Shown piece by piece: positions 1 to 5,407 of a stretch of 11,265 nt of DNA; within the stretch, counting starts at the first letter, position 1; every line of letters starts with the position of its first letter. The translations under genes were made by a program, and so were the position numbers. The notes under the pieces are model-generated. The model saw only the letters and a list, made by a program, of their open reading frames with translations, ran no database searches and was not told the origin of the DNA. The stretch spans positions 1-11,265 of the forward strand of contig DAOVQI010000062.1 of the NCBI GenBank assembly GCA_030628785.1, in the 5' to 3' direction. Origin of the DNA: Bacteroidota bacterium (GTDB lineage Bacteria > Bacteroidota > Bacteroidia > Bacteroidales > VadinHA17).

Positions 1-1238
1 AGTGCCAATCCCAAACCAATTCCATTATATTTATGGTCAAAACCTGTTCTTTCCTGGGTAAAGGGTTTGAACATTTCCGGGATAAAATCCTTGCCAATTC
101 CAACACCTGTATCAGAAATCTCAATCATTAGTTCGTCTTTATTGTTCCGGCTTAAGTTTATTTCCACTTTACCTTTATCAGTAAATTTTACTGCATTGTC
201 GGTCAAATTATCCAATACCTGCTTAATGGAATATTCATCCACAGTTGTTTTGGTGTTTTCAGTATTTTTTCTGATCTGTATTTCAAGATTTTTTTTCTCC
301 GGATCTAAAGTACTTTCCTCACTCACTTCCTTTATTATTTTCAATATATCAATTTTTCTGGGTTTTATTTCATAACTTCCGGTATATATCTCCGACATGT
401 CAAGTATCAACTGTAAAGTCCTTATGATCCTTTTCCCGGAATAATTCATTCTCTCGAACAGATCCTTAATGCCCTCATCCACTTTGTCCTTTACCTCTTC
501 TTTAATTAGATCTGAGGAATTAATGATCACACCAAGGGGTTTTTTAATATCCTCTGACATTTGATAAATAAATTCAGATTTTAGCCTGTCGGATTTTTCT
601 GCCTTTTCCTTTGCATAGATCAGTCCCTTTTCAATCCGGATGCGTTCGGTGATCTCTTTTTTGAATTCTTCGTTTAACTGGTCGACTTTCCGTATAGAGT
701 CGTAAGCCCGCAGGCTTGCCAGTGCGACAGTAAACAATTTGAAGGAGGTAAGCTCGGTTTTTGTTTTATAATCGTTGATCTCGTATGAAACGATCACTTC
801 CCTTTCAGGTGCCTGTCCGGGCTGACCGGTACGGATGATAATCTGAGTGATCTGGTTCCCCAGTTTTTCCCGGATGGTTTTTACCAGTTCCAGTCCTGCC
901 TGGTTGGATTCCATTACTACATCGAGAAGGATAAGGGCAATATCAGGGTTTTCAGACAGGATCTTCTCAGCTTCCTTACCTGTATAGGCATCATAAAATT
1001 CAATTCCTTTTCCACGATAGGTAAATCCCTTCAATGCCATCCGGGTAACAGCATGGATGTCTTCCTCATCGTCCACGATAAGGACTTTCCAGGTATCAGG
1101 TGGAGCAGTCAGTTCTGCCTCTTTTTCCTGACTGATGGTTTCCTCCGGTTTTTCCTGATCGGAGAACAGCTTCTTGTTTTCATCTTCCGAAACGGATTCA
1201 TCGGAAAACAGGTCGTCGAAGTTTTTTAGTTTATTCAT
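1..1238 (-). CDS. Response regulator / histidine kinase fusion with a degenerate H-box, 3' end outside window
   Basis: The visible 412 residues start at the ATG at 1238-1236; the gene runs off the left edge. After an acidic linker (1-50) comes a REC domain (about 51-180) with acidic pocket D56/D57, phosphoacceptor D106 in LLDVVM, T137 and the K in DYKTK. The RTGQPGQAPEREVI stretch is typical of REC domains followed by DUF3369-like sequence. A coiled linker (185-220) leads to a HisKA-like helix pair and an HATPase_c domain with N-box N348, G1 box DTGVGIG (376-382), F-box FKPF and G2 box NGIGLGLA. The H-box reads FIYQMSEDIKKPL where the family has FLANMSHEIRTPL, so the phosphoacceptor His is Glu229 (codon 552-554). 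No membrane segment is seen, so it is probably cytoplasmic. It may bind ATP without autophosphorylating, or act as a phosphorylation sink or scaffold. No Shine-Dalgarno site is visible. Confidence 0.93.
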   Translation of the reverse strand, partial: MNKLKNFDDLFSDESVSEDENKKLFSDQEKPEETISQEKEAELTAPPDTWKVLIVDDEEDIHAVTRMALKGFTYRGKGIEFYDAYTGKEAEKILSENPDIALILLDVVMESNQAGLELVKTIREKLGNQITQIIIRTGQPGQAPEREVIVSYEINDYKTKTELTSFKLFTVALASLRAYDSIRKVDQLNEEFKKEITERIRIEKGLIYAKEKAEKSDRLKSEFIYQMSEDIKKPLGVIINSSDLIKEEVKDKVDEGIKDLFERMNYSGKRIIRTLQLILDMSEIYTGSYEIKPRKIDILKIIKEVSEESTLDPEKKNLEIQIRKNTENTKTTVDEYSIKQVLDNLTDNAVKFTDKGKVEINLSRNNKDELMIEISDTGVGIGKDFIPEMFKPFTQERTGFDHKYNGIGLGLA

Positions 1239-1311
1239 GGTGGGGTTATGGTTTGTCTGGTGTTATTTGTTGAACGTATGGTGTTTTTAATTAATAGTCA
1301 TTCAATGGTTT

Positions 1312-1391
1312 ACCCTGTGAAATTGCTTGCCCTGTGTAATCCACGAAGTGGTGCAACGCAATTACACAGGGCGGGCAATATTTCATAGGGT
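1312..1391. repeat. Nested hairpin, ACCCTGTGAAA family, copy 1
   Basis: The outer stem pairs ACCCTGTGAAA (1312-1322) with TTTCATAGGGT (1381-1391), 10 of 11 positions. Inside is a perfect 11-bp stem CCCTGTGTAAT (1330-1340) / ATTACACAGGG (1361-1371), and its loop contains a small CCAC-GAA-GTGG hairpin. The same outer-stem sequence closes three other elements in the window. There is no T-tract and no gene pointing into it that would make it a terminator. Confidence 0.8.
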
Positions 1392-1466
1392 CATTCAATT
1401 GTCATTCGGTTATCATTCGCTTCGCTGTTATTAACTCGCTTTGCTCGTGTAATTAAGTAGTTATTT
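1391..1466. repeat. 11-bp TCATT/TTATT periodic array
   Basis: TCATT, TTATT or TAATT words start at 1391, 1402, 1413, 1428, 1450 and 1461; most steps are 11 or 22 bp. Between words the sequence is variable (CAATTG, CGGTTA, AAGTAG). The same word spacing recurs at 2128-2239 and 5311-5404. Confidence 0.65.
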
Positions 1467-1488
1467 AACTTTTGCCTTTTATCTTTTC

Positions 1489-1540
1489 ACCCTGTGAAAC
1501 AGCAACTTCGTTGCTCCTGCTGTGCAGGGTTTCACGGGGT
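1489..1540. repeat. Three-armed hairpin, ACCCTGTGAAA family, copy 2
   Basis: The outer stem pairs ACCCTGTGAAAC (1489-1500) with GTTTCACGGGGT (1529-1540), 11 of 12. Two inner hairpins with 3-nt loops follow each other: AGCAAC-TTC-GTTGCT (1501-1515) and CCTGC-TGT-GCAGG (1516-1528). The arms differ in sequence from those of the copy at 5507-5558 but keep the same fold, which is a covariation-type signal. Confidence 0.82.
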
Positions 1541-1618
1541 CATTCAACTGACACACCCCTTACAGCCGCACCATCCCTCGCACTCCCCTCTCGCTCACCC
1601 ACTTGTCCTGTGAAATAC

Positions 1619-1647
1619 TGCCCCGCCTTCGCATACTACGGCGGGCA
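1619..1647. repeat. GC-rich imperfect hairpin
   Basis: CCCGCC (1622-1627) pairs with GGCGGG (1640-1645), with TGC/GCA extending outwards around the stem. Similar GC-rich hairpins of about 25-32 nt occur at 3819-3846, 5441-5472 and 9869-9894, so it belongs to a dispersed family. Confidence 0.6.
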
Positions 1648-1681
1648 GGCAGGTCAACAAGACTCTGGCAGGTCTACCTCC

Positions 1682-1700
1682 AGCCGAATGCAATTCGGCT
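1682..1700. repeat. Perfect 8-bp hairpin with GCA loop
   Basis: AGCCGAAT (1682-1689) and ATTCGGCT (1693-1700) pair perfectly around a 3-nt loop. It lies about 90 bp beyond the stop of the small minus-strand gene ending at 1787 but has no T-run on that strand, so I read it as a repeat element and not as a Rho-independent terminator. Confidence 0.55.
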
Positions 1701-1786
1701 CTACATTTATTCAAATATAAGACCTACTATAAATTTAAGGCATAATACATTAAAAGTCAAGTATTTTTGCTCTTAAGTAAAAGTTA

Positions 1787-1951
1787 TTAAAACAATTGAC
1801 AATAGTTACTGTTTTCCGTATCATTTTCCTTTTCCGGGTCGTTATCTTTAAACAAAGGTTCGCCTAACCGATGGTCACCCAGGTCCAATATCCAGGAATC
1901 ATTTTCAAATTCTATCCTGAATTTCACTCTATCATTTTCAACTTTTTCCAT
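1787..1951 (-). CDS. Small acidic protein (54 aa) under the shared 97-bp module
   Basis: I do not recognise this protein. It is hydrophilic and strongly acidic, especially in the last 20 residues (DNDPEKENDTEN), with no signal peptide or membrane segment. An earlier in-frame ATG exists at 2005. However, the -7 box of the shared module is at 1987-1980, so transcription should begin near 1973, downstream of that ATG; the ATG at 1951 then gives a 5' leader of about 22 nt. The central stretch IEFENDSWILD faintly resembles the IxIExWMxD repeats of the protein at 2882-3433; this is suggestive only. Support for it being a gene is the promoter module and plausible codon use. It could be a decayed relic of a longer gene. 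Confidence 0.45.
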   Translation of the reverse strand: MEKVENDRVKFRIEFENDSWILDLGDHRLGEPLFKDNDPEKENDTENSNYCQLF

Positions 1952-1979
1952 ATCCAATTGATTTTCAAAAACAGTAATG

Positions 1980-2076
1980 TAAAGATAAGTGATGGGACAG
2001 GTCAATCTCTAACACAAATGTTCCGGTGTTTGACACATATGTTGCATTGGGGTGCAGGAGGGGGAATTTGGCAGAT
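1980..2076 (-). promoter_or_regulatory. Shared 97-bp upstream module, copy a
   Basis: This aligns without a gap to 3550-3646 and 5164-5260 (about 70% identity to copy b by hand count). Read on the minus strand it has TGCCAAATTCC, the dyads TGCA-N6-TGCA and AACA-N4-TGTC (2032-2056), and the -7 box TATCTTTA (1987-1980), close to the Bacteroidota TAnnTTTG consensus. It drives the small gene starting at 1951. Similarity to copy b continues without a gap up to 2143. Confidence 0.75.
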
Positions 2077-2127
2077 AAATATTTGGTTTGGAAGAAATTT
2101 TTATGGTAAGGTGGGTTTTAGTAACAG

Positions 2128-2239
2128 TAATTAGGTAGTCATTAGCTCGTCGCTCTGCTCCTCGCGTAATTTGCTCGCTTACGCGAGCGTCATTAAGTGG
2201 TCATTTGCTCGCTAGCGCTCGCGTCATTAGGTGGTAATT
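2128..2239. repeat. 11-bp TCATT/TAATT periodic array behind module copy a
   Basis: TAATT or TCATT words start at 2128, 2139, 2167, 2190, 2201, 2224 and 2235; most steps are 11 or 23 bp. The 23-bp steps contain GCTCGC-type inserts, one forming the hairpin GCTCGC-TTAC-GCGAGC (2173-2188). Confidence 0.65.
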
Positions 2240-2242
2240 GGA

Positions 2243-2263
2243 GACTGAAGACTGGAGACTGGT
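2243..2263. repeat. 7-bp GACTGGA array (3 units)
   Basis: GACTGAA, GACTGGA and GACTGGT follow each other exactly 7 bp apart. The same unit follows the modules at 3724-3737 and 5408-5442, and single copies occur elsewhere, including at the 3' end of the nucleotidyltransferase gene. Confidence 0.65.
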
Positions 2264-2276
2264 TCCTGTTTCCCGG

Positions 2277-2308
2277 TTTCAAGTTTCGTTTGAAAATCGT
2301 TATCTTTG
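2277..2308 (+). promoter_or_regulatory. Promoter of the nucleotidyltransferase gene
   Basis: TATCTTTG at 2301-2308 matches the Bacteroidota -7 consensus TAnnTTTG exactly. A TTTC 20 bp upstream (2277-2280) is a one-mismatch -33 TTTG box. This predicts a start near 2315 and a leader of about 50 nt before the ATG at 2367. Confidence 0.55.
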
Positions 2309-2366
2309 AATAAATAAAAAAATTGACAGATAAAATTGACATAGAAAAAATAAAATCACTAAGACT

Positions 2367-2693
2367 ATGGATAAAGAAGAAGCTATAACCATTGCAAAAA
2401 GATATGTTCAAACGATAAGCAAGCGATTTATCGTTGAAAAAGCAATATTATTTGGCTCTTTTGCAAAAGGAACTAATCATATTGATAGTGATATTGATGT
2501 GGCTATTGTTATAAAAAATATTTCAGACATTATTGATACTCAAATAGAACTAATGAAACTGAGAGGGAATGATGATTTAAGAATAGAGCCTCATCCATTT
2601 AGTGAGATGGATTTCAATATGTCCAATCCAGTAGTAAATGAGATACTCAAAGATGGAATTGAAATAAAAAGCAACGTGGAGACTGGTTTATAG
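2367..2693 (+). CDS. MNT-type minimal nucleotidyltransferase (108 aa)
   Basis: This is a small NTP_transf_2 (Pol-beta superfamily) protein. The helix-turn motif LFGSFAKG carries the GS pair (G30, S31), and SDIDVAIV supplies the metal-binding D42 and D44. The third carboxylate is probably E74 in RIEPHP, a form common in this subfamily. Family members transfer nucleotides to a partner, often the HEPN protein of a toxin-antitoxin pair (MntA type). No HEPN gene is present on either side, so it is an orphan here or its partner is elsewhere. Length is normal for the family. The last residues (VETGL) are encoded by a GACTGGT unit of the 7-bp repeat, so the 3' end may have been rewritten by repeat DNA. 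The gene is visibly more A+T-rich than the left-edge kinase. Confidence 0.88.
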   Translation: MDKEEAITIAKRYVQTISKRFIVEKAILFGSFAKGTNHIDSDIDVAIVIKNISDIIDTQIELMKLRGNDDLRIEPHPFSEMDFNMSNPVVNEILKDGIEIKSNVETGL

Positions 2694-2698
2694 TTACA

Positions 2699-2747
2699 GG
2701 TTGCGGGTTGCAGGTTTCGGGTTGCTTGCAGCTTGATGCTTGTAGCT
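2699..2747. repeat. 7-bp GGTTGCG array (7 units)
   Basis: Seven successive 7-bp units: GGTTGCG, GGTTGCA, GGTTTCG, GGTTGCT, TGCAGCT, TGATGCT, TGTAGCT. The units drift gradually from G-rich to T-rich along the array. It begins six bases after the stop codon of the nucleotidyltransferase gene. Confidence 0.7.
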
Positions 2748-2751
2748 ATAT

Positions 2752-2790
2752 TAATCAGCGATTATCTGCCTAATCCGTGTTATCCGCGTT
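2752..2790. repeat. 9-bp TTATCCGCG-type array
   Basis: After TAATCAGCGA come TTATCTGCC, TAATCCGTG and TTATCCGCG at 9-bp steps (2762, 2771, 2780). I know strings of this kind (AATCCGTGTTATCCGCG) as widespread degenerate repeats in Bacteroidota and other environmental genomes; function unknown. Confidence 0.55.
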
Positions 2791-2804
2791 CTATTTAAAG
2801 TGTT

Positions 2805-2836
2805 AAAAAAAGAAAGGCGACCAAAACTGATCGCCT
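2805..2836 (-). terminator. Rho-independent terminator of the WM-repeat protein gene
   Basis: On the minus strand AGGCGA (2836-2831) and TCGCCT (2820-2815) form a perfect 6-bp stem with a 10-nt loop, followed by TTCTTTTTTT. It begins about 45 nt after the stop codon at 2882, in the right orientation. Confidence 0.85.
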
Positions 2837-2881
2837 GTGTACATATAGATGGAGTAAATGAAAGACCAGGAGAATTGAATT

Positions 2882-3433
2882 TTATTTATCCTTCTTCACC
2901 TTATGAGCATAATAAACTCTCCTTACTTCATCTTCCTTAAATTCATTTTGTACATAAAAGCTACCCTCAGGAAACAACCAAAAAATATTATTATACATCC
3001 AAGGTTCAATTTTTACTTCTTCCTCCTGATATTCATTATTGGCTAACTGAGTCTTTTTGGAGGTTGCCCAAAAAGCTGTTTCATACATCCAGGGCTCAAC
3101 CTTAATCTCAGGTTCCTTTTCTACCAGAATATTTTCACCAGTACTAAAATCAACCATCCATTTTTCTATTTCTATTTCCGGTTCAGTCTCCTCAATCAGA
3201 AAATTAAAAGTGTATCTTTTATTCCAATAACGCTCATCAATCATCCATTCCTCTATTTGAATTTCCGGTTCTTCTTCAACACTTAGAAAATCAAATTTCA
3301 CTCCGGTGGTTTGAGCATCAGCAGCCTGGCTAAATAAACATTGTACCAAACAAATCAGGCTTATAGTAACAAGGATCAGAACTAACCCCAGTGGCTTTGG
3401 GAAACCGTTTTTTTCAATAACCTGTGCTTTCAT
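2882..3433 (-). CDS. Exported EPEIxIExWM-repeat protein (183 aa)
   Basis: I do not recognise a named family. The leader (1-40) has the N-region MKAQVIEKNGFPK, a hydrophobic stretch (15-36) and an AXA-type cleavage site near A40, so the protein is probably exported. The mature part has four repeats about 24-31 residues apart: residues 53-70, 82-98, 105-122 and 136-152, each of the form E-E/P-E-I/V-x-I/V-E-x-W-M followed by an acidic or aromatic tail, often ending in FW or YW. The C-terminus is basic. An in-frame ATG lies 30 bp upstream at 3463, but AGGAGG (3447-3442) sits 8 nt before the ATG at 3433 and that start lines up with the leader of the 4001-5119 protein, so 3433 is chosen. It has its own module (copy b) and terminator, so it is a single-gene unit. 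Confidence 0.85.
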   Translation of the reverse strand: MKAQVIEKNGFPKPLGLVLILVTISLICLVQCLFSQAADAQTTGVKFDFLSVEEEPEIQIEEWMIDERYWNKRYTFNFLIEETEPEIEIEKWMVDFSTGENILVEKEPEIKVEPWMYETAFWATSKKTQLANNEYQEEEVKIEPWMYNNIFWLFPEGSFYVQNEFKEDEVRRVYYAHKVKKDK

Positions 3434-3441
3434 TTTTTGGT

Positions 3442-3447
3442 CCTCCT
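3442..3447 (-). promoter_or_regulatory. Strong Shine-Dalgarno AGGAGG deciding the start
   Basis: AGGAGG lies 8 nt upstream of the ATG at 3433 and inside the longer reading frame, so it argues for the shorter protein. A full Shine-Dalgarno is unusual for Bacteroidota; the gene at 5119 has a weaker AGGAAG in a similar place. Confidence 0.75.
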
Positions 3448-3549
3448 GTATTTTAAATTTCAACCTTTATTTATTAGACGTATATTAACTCCAAAACATT
3501 ACTTTCTAACATTTTTTAACAGATCAGTTTGTAATCTGTTTTTCTAATA

Positions 3550-3646
3550 TAAAGGTACGACATCAGGAAGGCTAAAATCTAATAGATATATCCCAGTGTT
3601 TAACAGAAATGTTGCAATTTGGAGCAATAGGTGGAAATTGGCAGAT
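3550..3646 (-). promoter_or_regulatory. Shared 97-bp upstream module, copy b
   Basis: The -7 box TACCTTTA (3557-3550) predicts a transcript start near 3543 and a leader of about 110 nt before the ATG at 3433. The dyads are AACA-TTTC-TGTT (perfect) and TGCT-N6-TGCA, within 3602-3626. Similarity to copy a continues without gaps to 3713, giving about 160 aligned bases. Confidence 0.75.
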
Positions 3647-3723
3647 AAATATATGGTTTGGAAGATTTTTTTTTGGTAAGGTGGGTTTTAGAAACAGTAA
3701 TTAGGTAGTTATTGAAGGTTGTT

Positions 3724-3737
3724 GACTGGCGACTGGA
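3724..3737. repeat. 7-bp GACTGGA array (2 units) behind module copy b
   Basis: GACTGGC and GACTGGA are exactly 7 bp apart and follow the TAATT/TTATT words at 3698 and 3709. The order module, 11-bp words, 7-bp units is the same as behind copies a and c, but shorter. Confidence 0.55.
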
Positions 3738-3771
3738 TGACTATCTGCATCCATGTCATCCCGAACGGAAA

Positions 3772-3948
3772 GGCTGTATCAAAACTCAAATTATTATGGT
3801 TCATGCAGATATCGCAGACCTGCCCGACTGAAGTCGTTCAGGCGGGGAAACGCTAATATCCCAACAGATTAATATTCAATTACGTGCAATTTCTATTCTT
3901 TGCGTATTCCTTTGCGTCCTTTGCGAGAAACATAGTTTTGATACTGCC
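3772..3948. mobile_element. MITE-like element with 15-bp inverted ends
   Basis: GGCTGTATCAAAACT (3772-3786) and AGTTTTGATACTGCC (3934-3948) are inverted repeats with one mismatch, bounding 177 bp without coding capacity. The ends resemble those of IS1182-type elements (GGCTGT.TCAAAA), from memory. Inside are a GC-rich hairpin (3819-3846, with inner CGACT-GA-AGTCG) and CTTTGCG repeats (3898-3925). I see no clear target duplication. Confidence 0.45.
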
Positions 3949-4000
3949 ACGTAGAAAGAGATTTTCAAGCGGTTTAAGAAAGGGTGGGTATTTTCAAAAC

Positions 4001-5119
4001 CTATTTAGAATCACCAGTATCCAGGAATTCATCTTTATAAGATTCCGGATGATTGATGATATTATAAAAATCATTTAACACCTGTAACGTAATAGCTTCA
4101 TGTTTTCTGTTGAGAAGTCCGGAATTCATGTAAAGATCATAAATTTCCCGGCTTTTCGACTTCATATAATTAAAAAAAAAGCTTAATTCATCCAGCGTTT
4201 CACATTTACCCTTGAAATCCCGGTCAGTCATAAAATCCTTTTCCGAATCGGCTGAAAACCGGTAAGGAGCATTCACGATGCCTGCCCAGTCAAAATCATA
4301 TGGCACCGGAACAAGAGGTTTCGAAGGACTTATCGATACCAGTTTTGCATTATGTACCACCCAAACCGACCAATCATTATTTGCAATCATATATTGGAAC
4401 AGGCACATAAGGATATAATTCCGCGTATCAATATCTTCTGGTGAAAGGAACTCCGCATTTTTTATCTTTCCCCCGTTCCGTTTTGCCATAAGCTTCTCCT
4501 CTTCTATCATGAACGCATAACTGTGAATAGAATGCCTTGGGTCCCATACGTCAACATAGGTAATATCAAGCAGGCGGACCTGAAAACTGTAGGGGTTCAA
4601 CAGGTTATATAACTTGTATACCAGATATTCCTTAATCACGAATTGTTTATATTCAGGCTGTTTTGTTCTGCAATGTGTTACCATCTTAATTTTATCCTGT
4701 CCTTCAAAAATGGTATTTTTCACATCCTTTTTCGAAAATTTTAAAGCAAGTGGAGGAAAATCACAATTCTTCTTATCTTTCCTGAAATTGCCCCTTGTTT
4801 TGATTCTTACCTTGAACGAAACAGTATCTTCACCAGGGATTGTATAGGACAGGAGCGCCTGGTGATATTCTGCGCTATCGCCAATATCCGTAATAAGCTT
4901 TTCAATATCAGTAGCTATCGTAACATTTATTATATTATCATCATTAAACAGTGTCGGAAAGTCTTTTATTACTGTTTTTATTTCGTATTTTTCTGACTCC
5001 GGATTTGCATATTGAGATAACAATGAAAGAGGTAAGCAAAAGATAATCAGCATAATAATAATTAACAGTAAATCCATGTACTTAGGAAATCCTTCTTTTT
5101 CAAATATTTGTGATTTCAT
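4001..5119 (-). CDS. Exported CotH-like kinase-fold protein (372 aa)
   Basis: The leader MKSQIFEKEGFPK plus a hydrophobic segment (16-35) suggests export or membrane anchoring. The rest resembles the CotH atypical kinase family: an N-terminal lobe with VRIKTRGNFR (104-113) and a KMVTHCR strand (145-151), the helix VIKEYLVYKLYNLL (161-174), then the catalytic-type motifs NNDWSVWVVHN (247-257, with N248, D249, H256, N257) and VPYDFDW (272-278, with D275 and D277). In characterised CotH proteins equivalent Asp residues bind metal and ATP, and CotH phosphorylates repeat-rich spore-coat proteins; the substrate here is unknown. AGGAAG sits 6 nt before the ATG, and module copy c lies upstream with a predicted leader of about 38 nt. 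No terminator hairpin is visible after the stop. I am confident of the fold family and less of kinase activity. Confidence 0.85.
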   Translation of the reverse strand: MKSQIFEKEGFPKYMDLLLIIIMLIIFCLPLSLLSQYANPESEKYEIKTVIKDFPTLFNDDNIINVTIATDIEKLITDIGDSAEYHQALLSYTIPGEDTVSFKVRIKTRGNFRKDKKNCDFPPLALKFSKKDVKNTIFEGQDKIKMVTHCRTKQPEYKQFVIKEYLVYKLYNLLNPYSFQVRLLDITYVDVWDPRHSIHSYAFMIEEEKLMAKRNGGKIKNAEFLSPEDIDTRNYILMCLFQYMIANNDWSVWVVHNAKLVSISPSKPLVPVPYDFDWAGIVNAPYRFSADSEKDFMTDRDFKGKCETLDELSFFFNYMKSKSREIYDLYMNSGLLNRKHEAITLQVLNDFYNIINHPESYKDEFLDTGDSK

Positions 5120-5163
5120 TTTTTGCTTCCTATTTTTAATTAAATGTAGTCAATTTCCATAAA

Positions 5164-5260
5164 TAAAAGTACAAAATCATAGAGGATAATTTCTAATACA
5201 GATTTCCCCGGTTTTAACACTAATGTTGCATTGGGGTGCAGGAAGGGGAAATTGGCAGAT
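5164..5260 (-). promoter_or_regulatory. Shared 97-bp upstream module, copy c
   Basis: The -7 box is TACTTTTA (5171-5164). The dyads TGCA-CCCCAA-TGCA and AACA-TTAG-TGTT are both perfect (within 5216-5240). It aligns gap-free to copies a and b from the -7 box to ATCTGCC, but diverges from them beyond about 5260 until the 11-bp array begins. Confidence 0.75.
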
Positions 5261-5310
5261 GGGTTTATAGTATGGAGATGTTCTTTAGGCAGGGAGGATG
5301 AAAGGAAAGG

Positions 5311-5404
5311 TCATTTGGTTGTTATTAAATTGTCATTCAGTAGTCATTCAATGGTCATTCAATTGTCATTAGCTCGCTATCGCTCGCGTCATTAGGTAGT
5401 TATT
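5311..5404. repeat. 11-bp TCATT/TTATT periodic array behind module copy c
   Basis: Words start at 5311, 5322, 5333, 5344, 5355, 5366, 5389 and 5400: exact 11-bp steps except one of 23 bp that holds an AGCTCGCTATCGCTCGCG insert. This is the cleanest of the three arrays. Confidence 0.75.
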
Positions 5405-5407
5405 GGC

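Larger units (their letters stand above)
1239..1786. other. Gene-free, repeat-rich spacer
   Basis: I see no convincing gene here. The open frame at 1472-1720 on the plus strand runs through hairpin repeats and has low-complexity, Cys/Ser/Pro-rich translation. The stretch holds two three-armed or nested hairpins (1312-1391, 1489-1540), an 11-bp repeat array (1391-1466), a GC-rich hairpin (1619-1647), and a perfect 8-bp hairpin with a GCA loop (1682-1700). Confidence 0.7.
3648..4000. other. Spacer between the WM-repeat and CotH-like transcription units
   Basis: No gene is supported. It holds the outer part of module copy b (to 3713), a short GACTGGC array (3724-3737), and a MITE-like inverted-repeat element (3772-3948). 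The open frame at 3884-4078 runs over repeats and the antisense 3' end of the CotH-like gene. Confidence 0.6.

Noticed and set aside
1472..1720. Open frame of 82 aa on the plus strand
   Set aside because: It runs across the hairpin repeats at 1489-1540 and 1619-1700, and its composition is that of repeat DNA, with no promoter or start signal.
1952..2005. Longer N-terminus (18 more residues) for the small acidic protein
   Set aside because: It would start upstream of the predicted transcript start and overlap the -7 box of the shared module.
3434..3463. Longer N-terminus (10 more residues) for the WM-repeat protein
   Set aside because: The AGGAGG site lies inside it, and the shorter start aligns exactly with the leader of the CotH-like protein.
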